DNA of 64,000 nt from Bacteroidota bacterium (GTDB lineage: Bacteria; Bacteroidota; Bacteroidia; Chitinophagales; Chitinophagaceae): the NCBI GenBank assembly GCA_016183765.1, contig JACPEA010000013.1:248001-312000 (forward strand), in the 5' to 3' direction. Shown here piece by piece: positions 17,328 to 26,529 of the stretch. A program made the position numbers and the translations under genes. The number at the start of each line of letters is the position of its first letter. Position 1 is the stretch's first letter. The notes under the pieces are model-generated. The model was not told the origin of the DNA and ran no database searches. It saw only the letters and a program-made list of their open reading frames with translations.

Positions 17328-19067
17328 ATGAAGAAGACAGTTATATACCTGGTGACTGTGATGGCACTGGCCTCCTGTACCAAATTTCTGGATAAATCGC
17401 CATTGGATAAATTAACGCCTGACCAGGCATTTGGAAGTGAGAACACACTTCAGCTGTATGCCAATTCGTTTTATGTAAGAGGCTTACCTACCGGTTCGGA
17501 CATATACAAGGGAGATGTGATGTCCGACATCACTGTACCCAATTCAGTTCCGCAATATGTTGGCGGGGTGTTCGGAAGCCAGCAGTCATCCGGCTGGACC
17601 TGGACCAATCTAAGGAACATCAATTATTTCCTGGAGCGGTACAATAACCCGGCTATTCCTTTAAAAGCCAGGAATCATTATGCCGGTATTGCACGGTTTT
17701 TCCGCGCTGCTTTTTACTTTGATATGGTGAAGCGGTTTGGTAATGTGCCCTGGTATGGTAAAACACTGGGAGTAGAAGATTCAGCCCTGTACAAAACACA
17801 GGATTCCAGGACACTGGTAATGGATTCCGTATTGGCCGATCTTGATTTTGCCTGTAACAATATCTACGATACCAAAGACAATTCCGCTACACAGATCACC
17901 AAATGGGTGGCGCTGGCGTATAAGTCAAGGATCTGTTTGTTTGAAGGCAGTTTCCGAAAGTATCATACAGAGATCAGCTTTCAGCCTACTGCTACACAGT
18001 GGTTTCAGCAGGCAGCGGATGCGGCATCCAAGGTAATGGCCAGTGGTCAGTATAAACTGCAGAATACCGGTGCGCCTGATAAAGATTACCGTTCGCTTTT
18101 CATCAGTGAGAATCCTGTCTCTACAGAAGTGTTACTGGCATCCGTATATAACAATTCACTGAAGAAATGGCACGATGCAGCCTGGTGGTTTAACAGTGCC
18201 ACACTGGGTGCCAGACTGGGTCTGTCTAAAACATTTGTAAATACCTACCTGAACATTGATGGAACCAGGTTCACCGATAAGGCGGGTTATGATACATTGC
18301 AGTTCCAGGATGAGGTAAAGAACCGTGATGCAAGATTGAAGGGTACGATCCGCGCAGGTAATTACAAACGTACCGATGGAACACCGGCCCCTCCGGATTT
18401 CACCGTGACCTACTCAGGATACCAGATCCAGAAATTTTCACTGGATGATAAATATTACGATACCCGTACCGAAAGCTATAACTCCATTCCCATCATGCGG
18501 TATGCAGAAGTGTTGCTGAACTATGCCGAAGCAAAAGAAGAGATAGGGGCGCTTACCGCAGCAGACTGGAACCAGACCATCGGTGCATTGCGCAGCAGGG
18601 CAGGTATCATCAATACCGCCATGCCCGTTATTTCGGATCCATACATGAAACAACTGTATCCCGATCTTACCAGTTCAGTACTGCTGGAGATCAGGCGCGA
18701 GCGGGCCGTGGAACTGGCTGCTGAAGGAAACCGCTTTGATGATCTTAGGCGCTGGAAAGCAGGCAAACTGCTTGAAAAAGGGTATGATGGCATATATGTT
18801 CCCGCAAAAGATAAATTACTCGACCTTAATGAAGATGGTAAATTTGATGTGGCGTTTGTTGATAAAGTGCCTGCTACACGTGTTCCCGGAGTTACCTATT
18901 TTCTGCTGGATAATGTTACATCCAAATTATCCCAGGGAAGCAAGGGGAACCTGCTCTGGTTGAACAATACGCCCAAGAGCTTTGATGATAAAAAATACCT
19001 GTATCCTATTCCCGCAACAGAATTGTTGCTGAATCCAAAACTGGTACAGAATGCCGGCTGGCAATAA
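17328..19067 (+). CDS. RagB/SusD-family substrate-binding lipoprotein (pair 2)
   Basis: A 579-residue SusD-like lipoprotein with a lipobox cysteine near residue 17 (MALASC). The core helices are recognisable in HYAGIARFFRAAFYFDMVKRFGNVPW and the late conserved block LEIRRERAVELAAEGNRFDDLRRWKAG, ending LYPIPATELLLNPKLVQNAGW. It is longer than the pair 1 SusD, with extra loops before the C-terminus. It lies 20 bases after susC and 30 before the phosphoesterase fusion gene. Confidence 0.92.
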   Translation: MKKTVIYLVTVMALASCTKFLDKSPLDKLTPDQAFGSENTLQLYANSFYVRGLPTGSDIYKGDVMSDITVPNSVPQYVGGVFGSQQSSGWTWTNLRNINYFLERYNNPAIPLKARNHYAGIARFFRAAFYFDMVKRFGNVPWYGKTLGVEDSALYKTQDSRTLVMDSVLADLDFACNNIYDTKDNSATQITKWVALAYKSRICLFEGSFRKYHTEISFQPTATQWFQQAADAASKVMASGQYKLQNTGAPDKDYRSLFISENPVSTEVLLASVYNNSLKKWHDAAWWFNSATLGARLGLSKTFVNTYLNIDGTRFTDKAGYDTLQFQDEVKNRDARLKGTIRAGNYKRTDGTPAPPDFTVTYSGYQIQKFSLDDKYYDTRTESYNSIPIMRYAEVLLNYAEAKEEIGALTAADWNQTIGALRSRAGIINTAMPVISDPYMKQLYPDLTSSVLLEIRRERAVELAAEGNRFDDLRRWKAGKLLEKGYDGIYVPAKDKLLDLNEDGKFDVAFVDKVPATRVPGVTYFLLDNVTSKLSQGSKGNLLWLNNTPKSFDDKKYLYPIPATELLLNPKLVQNAGWQ

Positions 19068-19097
19068 CTGCTGGGCATACACATTAAATATGTCAAT

Positions 19098-21545
19098 ATG
19101 AAAAAAAGATTTATTTCCTTTGGCTTGACGTTGCTGCCCTTGTTTTTTGCGGCTGTAGCTTTCTCCCAAACCCAGTCTGAACTCGACAAGAAAAGGGTAT
19201 TGTTGCCTAACGGGTGGTACCTGACTCCCGTTGGTAAACAACTTCCCCTGGGCGACCTGCCACTGAACCTGGTAGTAAGCAACAATAGAAAATATATGGC
19301 TGTTACCAACAACGGCCAAAGTACACAATCGATCGAATTGTTCGATGTACAGAAAGGTGTTAAACTGGACAGTATCGAAATTGCAAAGTCCTGGTATGGG
19401 CTGGCATTCGGAAAAAATGACCAGTTCCTGTACGCTTCGGGTGGGCATGATAATCGGGTTATCCGTTATGCGATCAATGATCATAAACTGCAGTTGGTAG
19501 ATTCTTTTGTGCTGGGTAAATCGTGGCCCAATGCCATAGGTACCGCAGGATTGGATGTAGAAGATGCCGATCATAACCAACTGTTCGTGGTTACCAAAGA
19601 AGACAAAAGCCTGTATGTCTTCGACCTGTCAACAAAAGGCCTGCTGAAAAAAGTAGACCTTGGCTCAGAAGCCTACACCTGTAAAGTTTCTACTGACCGG
19701 AAAAAACTGTACATCAGCCTCTGGGGCGATAAGAAGGTATTGGTATATGGGATCAGTGAAGCAAAGATCATCGGCGAGGTTGCGGTAGGTGATCATCCGA
19801 ATGAGCTTTGTCTTACCAAAAACGGGAACTACCTGTATGTGGCCAATGCAAACGATAATTCGGTTTCTGTGATCGATACCAGGAGCCTTACGGTGGTGGA
19901 AACATTGAATGCCGCATTGTATCCCGATGCACCCAGTGGTTCAACCAGTAATGGGGTAGCATTAAGTGAGGACGAAAAAACACTGTATATCGCTAATGCA
20001 GATAATAACTGCCTGGCCGTATTTGATGTATCAGTGGTATCAAAAAGCAGATCGAAAGGATTTATTCCTGTTGGCTGGTTTCCCACGAATGTAAAAGTGG
20101 TGGGCTCCAATATATACGTAACCAATGGCAAGGGACTTACTTCTTATGCCAATCCGTTCGGCCCCAATCCTGTAAACAAGAAACAGGTAGTGATCAGTCA
20201 CCAGGGCGATAGTACCAGACCTGCCAATGTACAGTATATCGGAGGATTATTCCTGGGTACGCTGAGCATTATCAAAACACCTTCTGCCGAACAGCTGGCC
20301 GTATATACCAAAGCCGTGTATAAGAATACGCCGTACAGTAAGGCAAAGGAATTGGTAACAGAAGGAGAAGAAGGCAACCCCGTTCCCCGTAAAGTGGGCG
20401 AAAAGTCGCCGATCAAATATGTGTTCTACATCATCAAAGAAAACAGAACCTTTGACCAGGTATTGAGCGATGTGAAAGGAGGAAACGGAGATACCAGCCT
20501 GTTGCTGTTTGGTGAGAACATTACGCCCAACCAGCATAAACTGGCGAGGGATTATGTTTTGCTAGATAACTTTTATGTAGATGCAGAAGTGAGCGCCGAC
20601 GGCCACAACTGGAGTATGGGCGCCTATGCTACGGATTACGTAGAAAAGAACTGGCAGTCGAGTTATGGCGGAAGAGGCGGCACCCATGGTACATCCGGGA
20701 CGCTGAAGATCGGCAATAACCGCGATGGTTTTATCTGGGATCAGTGTGCACGTTACAATGTCAGCTACCGGACCTATGGGGAATTCGTAGCGGATTACCA
20801 GGGTAAAAAACCCAGGATAGATGTATTGAAAGACCATTCGGCTGTATATGCACCGTATACACTGACCATACCCGATACCACCCGTTTTTTCCAATGGAAG
20901 AGAGATTTTGATTCATTGGTAGCGCTGAATGTGCTGCCCAGTTTCTCTACTATCCGCCTGGGTAACGATCATACGGAAGGTATGCAGGCGGGACGGCCTA
21001 CTCCCTTTGCACATGTGGCAGACAATGACCTGGCCGTGGGCATGCTGATCGATCATCTGAGCAAAAGTCCTGTATGGAAAGAAAGTGTGGTATTCATACT
21101 GGAGGATGATGCGCAAAATGGTCCGGACCATGTGGATGCACACAGGAGCCCGGCTTTTGTGATCGGGCCCCATGTAAAAAGGAACTATGTGGATCATACC
21201 ATGTACACAACTTCCGGGATGTTGCGTACCATGGAACTGATTCTTGGTCTGCCGCCCATGACACAATATGATGCGGCTGCCACACCTATGTGGCGCTCTT
21301 TTACCAGTAAGCCGGATTACAGCACGTTTACCCATTTACCGTCGAATGTTAACCTGCAGGACAAGAACCCATCCAACACCAAAATGGCGAACGTTTCTGC
21401 CAAATACAACTGGAGCAAGGAAGATGCTGTGCCTGACCTTGTTTTCAATGAGATCCTGTGGCAGGGTATCAAAGGTAAACCTGCACCATCACCTGTCCGT
21501 GCTGCTTTTTTGAATACTGATAAGAAAGAATCCAAAGAGAAATAA
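19098..21545 (+). CDS. Bifunctional YncE-type beta-propeller / phosphoesterase-family protein
   Basis: An 815-residue exported protein. After a signal peptide (cleavage near VAFSQ) comes a seven-bladed YVTN-like propeller of about 370 residues, with repeated phrases such as YLYVANANDNSVSVID and LYIANADNNCLAVFD. From about residue 435 (YVFYIIKENRTFDQVL) starts a PF04185-type phosphoesterase domain with ADGHNWSMGAYATDYVEK, LGNDHTEG and EDDAQNGPDHVDAHRSP, the metal-ligand segments of the alkaline-phosphatase superfamily. It follows SusC/SusD pair 2 closely. Role inferred: cleaving phosphate or phosphodiester groups from the ligand brought in by that pair; the propeller may bind it. A terminator follows directly. 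Confidence 0.88.
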   Translation: MKKRFISFGLTLLPLFFAAVAFSQTQSELDKKRVLLPNGWYLTPVGKQLPLGDLPLNLVVSNNRKYMAVTNNGQSTQSIELFDVQKGVKLDSIEIAKSWYGLAFGKNDQFLYASGGHDNRVIRYAINDHKLQLVDSFVLGKSWPNAIGTAGLDVEDADHNQLFVVTKEDKSLYVFDLSTKGLLKKVDLGSEAYTCKVSTDRKKLYISLWGDKKVLVYGISEAKIIGEVAVGDHPNELCLTKNGNYLYVANANDNSVSVIDTRSLTVVETLNAALYPDAPSGSTSNGVALSEDEKTLYIANADNNCLAVFDVSVVSKSRSKGFIPVGWFPTNVKVVGSNIYVTNGKGLTSYANPFGPNPVNKKQVVISHQGDSTRPANVQYIGGLFLGTLSIIKTPSAEQLAVYTKAVYKNTPYSKAKELVTEGEEGNPVPRKVGEKSPIKYVFYIIKENRTFDQVLSDVKGGNGDTSLLLFGENITPNQHKLARDYVLLDNFYVDAEVSADGHNWSMGAYATDYVEKNWQSSYGGRGGTHGTSGTLKIGNNRDGFIWDQCARYNVSYRTYGEFVADYQGKKPRIDVLKDHSAVYAPYTLTIPDTTRFFQWKRDFDSLVALNVLPSFSTIRLGNDHTEGMQAGRPTPFAHVADNDLAVGMLIDHLSKSPVWKESVVFILEDDAQNGPDHVDAHRSPAFVIGPHVKRNYVDHTMYTTSGMLRTMELILGLPPMTQYDAAATPMWRSFTSKPDYSTFTHLPSNVNLQDKNPSNTKMANVSAKYNWSKEDAVPDLVFNEILWQGIKGKPAPSPVRAAFLNTDKKESKEK

Positions 21546-21566
21546 TACTTCTTTACAGCCTGCACA

Positions 21567-21601
21567 ATGCGCCTCATCTAACCAATGAGGCGTATTTTTT
21601 T
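21567..21601 (+). terminator. Rho-independent terminator after the phosphoesterase gene
   Basis: Arms ATGCGCCTCAT and ATGAGGCGTAT (one G-U pair) enclose a seven-base loop and run into seven T. It closes the second SusC/SusD operon. The following 250 bases (to 21852) hold a short ATTCACTC repeat near 21698-21715 and no convincing gene; an 85-codon ORF there overlaps the terminator and is not believed. Confidence 0.85.
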
Positions 21602-21852
21602 GAAAGATCCCCTGCCAAGTGCTTGGTTTGTTATACCGCATATCTGTTTGATGGCAATTCGCTCATGGACAGCTCCAATACATAATCACCACCCCCATTC
21701 ACTCATTCACTCATTAATCTCGGGTGACCGGCAAAAAACCCTCCATCACCTATTATCTCTATACAAAACGGGAAAGAATAAGAAATTGATGACCGGTATC
21801 CATAGAATGGTGTATCGTCTTATTTTGAAGCAGGTATCATAAAACCGAAGAC

Positions 21853-23370
21853 ATGAAATTGATAAGAACATTTGTTTTCTGTACCCTCTTTGCCGGGTTA
21901 GCCAGTTTATCGCTGAAAGCAGCTCCTTTATGGGATAAGAGAACGGGCCTCTATGTATCGCATTACGAAAATGTGCTGGGTACATCCTTACAGATCAAAG
22001 TGAAAACGGGTTCAGAGAAACAGGCGGCCGAGGCAGAAGCGGCGGCTTTGCACGAGATAGAAAGGTTATCACATATTCTCAGTGGTTATGATGCGACAAG
22101 CGAATTCAGCCGGTGGATGCAGACAACGGGCAAATCGGTAGCTGTATCGCGGGAACTATTTGAAGTGCTGGACCTGTTTGACCAATGGCGAGACCGAAGC
22201 AACGGCGCATTGGATGCATCGGCGCAGGTGATCAGTCAACTCTGGAAAGAAGCGGCAGCCCGTCAAAACCTTCCCACTAAAGAAGCCATACAGCAGGCGG
22301 TGGCACAGGTTCGGACCACACACTGGCAACTGGACGCCCATGCGCAAACTGCAACACATACCAGCCAGGCACCGCTGGTATTGAATTCCTTTGCCAAGAG
22401 TTATATTATTCAGCATGCATCAGATGCTGCCATGTTGGTAAACGGGGTGGAAGCGGTACTGGTGAATATTGGTGGCGATATGGTCATTAGTGGCAACCAC
22501 GCCGAAACCATCCGTGTAAGTGATCCGAAGGCGGATGCCGAGAACGATGCGCCGCTGAACCAGCTGCTGCTCAATAACAGGGCCATAGCCACCAGTGGTA
22601 ATTACCGGAGAGGCGAGAACATCCAGGGCCGCTGGTACTCACATATTGTTGATCCGCGTACGGGGATGCCGGCAGGAGAAGTGATCAGCGTTACCGTGGT
22701 ATCGCCACAGGCTACAGATGCGGGTGCATTGGCTACGGCCATGAATGTATTGACGCCCGAAGAGGGTGCAACACTGGCGACCAGTATCCCCGGAACAGAA
22801 TACCTGCTGGTGACCAAAACCGGCCAACAGGTAAAAAGTACCGGATGGGATGCATTAACCATACCCGAAGCGCCTGTACCCATTGCAGAAAAACCTGCCG
22901 CAGATCAGTGGGACGAGAATTTTGAACTGCTGATCAACCTGGAACTGGCGCAGCTGCCCGGTTTTACCCGCAGGCCCTTTGCCGCTGTCTGGATCACCGA
23001 TAAGGATAAAAAAACGGTACGTACCATTGCCGTATGGTACAATAAAGACCGCTGGCTGCACGAATTACGTGCCTGGTACAGCGCCAATCATGATGTGTAT
23101 ACAGGAAATACAGGTGATATGCGCATGATATCGAGCGCCACACGTTCTGCAGGAAAATATTCGCTCAAATGGGATGGTAAGGATGATAAAGGCAATTATG
23201 TGAAACCCGGAAAATATACTGTGAACATAGAAGTGGTACGCGAACACGGCAGTTACCAGCTAATGAGCGAAGAGATCAACTGCGCAAAAAAAATACAACA
23301 GGTATCACTGCCTGGTAATACTGAAGTGGCGGGCGCTTCACTGGAATACAGGAAAAGAACCGTGAACTGA
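21853..23370 (+). CDS. FAD:protein FMN transferase (ApbE) fused to DUF2271
   Basis: A 505-residue exported protein. A signal peptide (to about residue 23) is followed by an ApbE domain to about 340, with the family marks VLNSFAKSYIIQ, VNIGGDMVISG, SHIVDPRTG and ATDAGALATAMNVL. ApbE moves FMN from FAD onto a threonine of extracytoplasmic redox proteins. From about 355 (FELLINLELAQLPGF) to the end runs a DUF2271 domain (AVWITDKDKKTVRTIAVW, SLKWDGKDDKGNYVKPGKY). Published surveys of flavinylation report ApbE, DUF2271 and PepSY proteins together. The next gene is a PepSY protein starting 8 bases later, so the two form a small flavin/redox unit. No obvious FMN-acceptor domain protein is in the window. 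Confidence 0.88.
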   Translation: MKLIRTFVFCTLFAGLASLSLKAAPLWDKRTGLYVSHYENVLGTSLQIKVKTGSEKQAAEAEAAALHEIERLSHILSGYDATSEFSRWMQTTGKSVAVSRELFEVLDLFDQWRDRSNGALDASAQVISQLWKEAAARQNLPTKEAIQQAVAQVRTTHWQLDAHAQTATHTSQAPLVLNSFAKSYIIQHASDAAMLVNGVEAVLVNIGGDMVISGNHAETIRVSDPKADAENDAPLNQLLLNNRAIATSGNYRRGENIQGRWYSHIVDPRTGMPAGEVISVTVVSPQATDAGALATAMNVLTPEEGATLATSIPGTEYLLVTKTGQQVKSTGWDALTIPEAPVPIAEKPAADQWDENFELLINLELAQLPGFTRRPFAAVWITDKDKKTVRTIAVWYNKDRWLHELRAWYSANHDVYTGNTGDMRMISSATRSAGKYSLKWDGKDDKGNYVKPGKYTVNIEVVREHGSYQLMSEEINCAKKIQQVSLPGNTEVAGASLEYRKRTVN

Positions 23371-23377
23371 GAACACG

Positions 23378-24007
23378 ATGAACCAGGAGATCAAACGAAC
23401 AGAAACAAAGACCGCGAATTCCAAACGAAGACTGGCGCAGGTATCCCGCTGGTTGCATATTTATTTGTCGATGGTGAGTTTTGCCATTGTACTTTTCTTT
23501 TCTGTAACAGGCATAACGCTGAACCATGCAGACGCGCTGCAGGGCAAAACAGAGACCACCGAGATCAAAGGGAAACTGGAAGAAGCCTGGGTGAACCATC
23601 CTGACACCAACCAGGTGCAGAAACTGGAGATCGCCGAATATTTCCGCAACCAGCACCAGGTAAAAGGTGCGGTGGCCGATCTGCGTATCGATGAAACACA
23701 GGTCAGCATTGCGTATAAAGGACCGGGTTATGAAGCGGTGGCTTTCATTGACCGTTCCAATGGCGTATACGAACTTACACAGACCCGAACCGGTTGGGTA
23801 GGTTTCCTGAACGACCTGCACAAAGGGCGGGATACCGGCAGACCCTGGTTATGGGTCATTGATATATCAGCGATACTGATGACACTGATATCGCTGACAG
23901 GACTGGTATTGCTGCTGTTCATCAAAAAGAAGCGGCTGAGCGGACTACTCATCCTGGCTGTGGGCACAGTGCTGGTGTGCCTGTTTTACCGGATCTGGGG
24001 ACAGTGA
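23378..24007 (+). CDS. PepSY-domain membrane protein
   Basis: A 209-residue inner-membrane protein with a PepSY_TM-like layout: a first helix in WLHIYLSMVSFAIVLFFSVTGITLNH (about 28-53), a periplasmic PepSY-type domain in the middle, the motif GFLNDLHKGRDTGRPWLWVIDISA, then two further helices near the C-terminus. Such proteins accompany ApbE-dependent or ferric-reductase-like electron-transfer systems. It is coupled to the ApbE-DUF2271 gene, and its likely role is to carry electrons across or near the inner membrane in that unit. No haem or flavin site can be claimed from the sequence apart from the conserved histidines. Confidence 0.75.
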   Translation: MNQEIKRTETKTANSKRRLAQVSRWLHIYLSMVSFAIVLFFSVTGITLNHADALQGKTETTEIKGKLEEAWVNHPDTNQVQKLEIAEYFRNQHQVKGAVADLRIDETQVSIAYKGPGYEAVAFIDRSNGVYELTQTRTGWVGFLNDLHKGRDTGRPWLWVIDISAILMTLISLTGLVLLLFIKKKRLSGLLILAVGTVLVCLFYRIWGQ

Positions 24008-24070
24008 CCTGCCACGATTATCCTGTTTGCGCTAAATGCAGTAAGTTTAATATGGCATTGAGGCAAGCAT

Positions 24071-25588
24071 ATGCAGACACCCGCAAAAATATTTTCGGCC
24101 GAACAGATCCGCAGGGCCGACCAGGACACGATCAAAACAGAACCCGTTGCTTCGGTTGACCTGATGGAACGTGCGGCCAGTGCCTGTGTGAACTGGATCG
24201 TGCAACGGTATACTACCGATACTTCTTTTGCGATCTTTTGCGGACCGGGTAATAACGGGGGTGATGGACTGGCCATGGCACGTTTACTGCACACACAGGA
24301 TTATTCCGTTACGGTGTATGACCTTACCGGCACATCGCAGAACACAGATGATTTCCGGGTAAACCTGGAACGCTGGCTGGCGGTAGCGCCGGGGGCTTAT
24401 CACTGTCAGGCCAACAAAAACCAGCCACCTTCTTTCACTGCCGGAACCGTGATCATTGATGCTATTTTTGGAACGGGTCTTTCCAGGCCCATCACGGGGG
24501 CGATTGAGGAATGTATCCGGACCATCAATACCGCAGAGCACACGGTGCTCTCCATTGATATACCCTCGGGTTTGCTGGCAGATGGCTATACGGACCCTGC
24601 ATCGGCCATTGTAAAAGCCACGGTTACCCTGAGTTTTCAATTTCCTAAACTGGCTTTCTTTTTTCCTTCCAATGCAGCGTATGTGGGTGATTGGGAGGTG
24701 CTGGATATCGGGCTGAGTAAAAAATTCATGGCAGCAGAACCGGCCAACCAATATTTTCTTACAGAACCGTATATCAGAAGCTTACGGAAAAGCAGGCCCC
24801 GGTTTTCACACAAAGGAACTTTCGGACATGCATTGTTGATCGCTGGTGCCTATGGAAAAATGGGTGCGGCCTTACTGGCTACAGAAGCCTGTTTGCGTTC
24901 GGGTGTGGGTTTGCTTACGGTGCATGTTCCCGAAGCCGGTTATCCGATATTGCAAAGCACACATCCCGAAGCCATGGCATCTGTTGATCGGGGCGAACAC
25001 CTGCTCACCAATATGCTGGTAGCTGGCCGCTTTACAGCAACAGGTGTAGGACCCGGTATCGGAACCGATCCGGTGACACAACAGGCTTTGCTGCAGTTAC
25101 TGCAGAATGCCACCGGTCCGCTGGTGCTGGATGCGGATGCGTTGAACCTGATCTCTTTACAGGAGAACGGGCCTTCGCTGATACCGGAGAACAGCATACT
25201 GACACCCCATCCCAAAGAATTTGAAAGACTGGCCGGAAAAACGGAGCATGATTTTGCACGTTATGAAACACAAAAAAAATTCTCAGAGAGATACAAAGTA
25301 TATGTGGTGCTGAAAGGGGCGTTTACCTGCATCACCACACCACAGGGTGAGAGTTATTTTAATACCACCGGCAATCCTGGTATGGCAAAAGGCGGCAGCG
25401 GGGATGTGCTTACGGGTGTATTGACCAGTTTGCTGGCACAGGGCTATACGCCCAAAGAGACCTGTTTGCAGGGTGTTTACCTTCACGGGCTGGCCGGTGA
25501 TCTGGCCTGCAGGCATCTGGGTGAAACTGCTATGCTGGCTGGAGATATTGTTCGTTATTTGCCGGAAGCTTTTATATCCCTTCAATAA
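24071..25588 (+). CDS. nnr: Bifunctional NAD(P)HX epimerase / ADP-dependent dehydratase
   Basis: A 505-residue repair enzyme that epimerises and dehydrates damaged, hydrated NAD(P)H. The N-terminal YjeF_N (NnrE) domain shows FCGPGNNGGDGLAMARLL (about 56-73) and the D-x-x-FGTGLSR segment. The C-terminal ribokinase-like NnrD domain starts near GTFGHALLIAGAYGKMG (about 245) and ends with NPGMAKGGSGDVLTGVL, the ATP/ADP site. Full two-domain length is present. It follows the PepSY gene by 63 bases and precedes the serine hydrolase by 10 bases. A housekeeping function unlinked to the neighbours is likely. Confidence 0.93.
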   Translation: MQTPAKIFSAEQIRRADQDTIKTEPVASVDLMERAASACVNWIVQRYTTDTSFAIFCGPGNNGGDGLAMARLLHTQDYSVTVYDLTGTSQNTDDFRVNLERWLAVAPGAYHCQANKNQPPSFTAGTVIIDAIFGTGLSRPITGAIEECIRTINTAEHTVLSIDIPSGLLADGYTDPASAIVKATVTLSFQFPKLAFFFPSNAAYVGDWEVLDIGLSKKFMAAEPANQYFLTEPYIRSLRKSRPRFSHKGTFGHALLIAGAYGKMGAALLATEACLRSGVGLLTVHVPEAGYPILQSTHPEAMASVDRGEHLLTNMLVAGRFTATGVGPGIGTDPVTQQALLQLLQNATGPLVLDADALNLISLQENGPSLIPENSILTPHPKEFERLAGKTEHDFARYETQKKFSERYKVYVVLKGAFTCITTPQGESYFNTTGNPGMAKGGSGDVLTGVLTSLLAQGYTPKETCLQGVYLHGLAGDLACRHLGETAMLAGDIVRYLPEAFISLQ

Positions 25589-25598
25589 AACACAGTTC

Positions 25599-26519
25599 AT
25601 GTATACCAGCAACAGCAGTATCCGTTCATGGTTGGGTTGTTTAATCCTTTTTTGTATATCTATGAGTATGGCACAAGCACAGACGAACAGTACGCCCAAC
25701 GAACTGCTTCAAAAGATACAGGACCGGCTGGCTGCCGAAAAAGGCGAATTCGCAGTTGCTTTCCGTGACCTGCAGACCGGCGAACAGCTGTTGCTGAATG
25801 AGAAAACGATATTCCATGCCGCCAGTACCATGAAGACACCCGTGATGATAGAAGTGTTTAAACAGGCAGCTGCAGGAAAATTATCACTCCAGGATTCCAT
25901 TACTGTAAAGAATGCATTTAAAAGTATTGTAGATGGCAGTCCGTACCAGTTGAACCCGGCAGATGACAGCGAACTGGAATTGTACAAAAAAACAGGAACA
26001 AAAGTTACCTTATCGGAACTGGTGTACCAGATGATCATCCAGAGCAGCAACCTGGCCACCAATATGGTGATAGAGATGGTGGATGGGAAAAAAGTTACAC
26101 AGACCATGCGCGATCTGGGTGCCAACGACATACAGGTATTACGGGGCGTGGAAGATGGCAAAGCTTTTGCAAAGGGCCTGAACAATGTGGTAACGGCCTA
26201 TGACCTGATGCTGATCTATACCGCAATGGCAGAAGGCAGGTTAGTGAGCCGGGAAGCCTGTGACCAGATGATCCGTATATTATTGGACCAGCAGCACAAC
26301 ACCATCATACCGGCACATTTACCAAAGGAGGTGAAAGTAGCGCACAAAACGGGATCCATCACCGGCGTACACCACGATTCGGGGATCGTGTATTTACCTG
26401 ATGGAAAAAAATATGTGTTGGTGATCCTTTCCCGGAAGCTGGAAGACAGTGACGCCGCCACCGAAGCGATGGCACGTGTGTCTGAAATGATCTGGCGATC
26501 TGTTGCACAGAAAAAATGA
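25599..26519 (+). CDS. Class A beta-lactamase-like serine hydrolase
   Basis: The chosen ATG at 25599, 10 bases after nnr, gives 306 residues with a signal peptide ending near SMAQAQ; an upstream in-frame start at 25473 would lie inside nnr. Penicillin-recognising motifs are present: S76-T-M-K79, SSN (149-151, in the SDN place) and KTG (240-242). The omega-loop ExxLN of true class A enzymes is replaced by a RGVEDGKAF-type segment (glutamate near 185), as in many Bacteroidota proteins annotated only as serine hydrolase. It may be a periplasmic peptidoglycan or beta-lactam hydrolase; resistance should not be assumed. Its stop lies 10 bases from that of the convergent lacI gene. Confidence 0.75.
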   Translation: MYTSNSSIRSWLGCLILFCISMSMAQAQTNSTPNELLQKIQDRLAAEKGEFAVAFRDLQTGEQLLLNEKTIFHAASTMKTPVMIEVFKQAAAGKLSLQDSITVKNAFKSIVDGSPYQLNPADDSELELYKKTGTKVTLSELVYQMIIQSSNLATNMVIEMVDGKKVTQTMRDLGANDIQVLRGVEDGKAFAKGLNNVVTAYDLMLIYTAMAEGRLVSREACDQMIRILLDQQHNTIIPAHLPKEVKVAHKTGSITGVHHDSGIVYLPDGKKYVLVILSRKLEDSDAATEAMARVSEMIWRSVAQKK

Positions 26520-26529
26520 TCCGGGCAAC

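Noticed and set aside
21585..21842. 85-codon ORF after the phosphoesterase gene
   Set aside because: It starts inside the terminator hairpin, has odd composition (HNHHPHSLIHSL) from a simple repeat, and no ribosome site.
25473..26519. Longer serine hydrolase starting at 25473
   Set aside because: That start lies within nnr and adds a non-signal leader; the ATG at 25599 gives a normal signal peptide.
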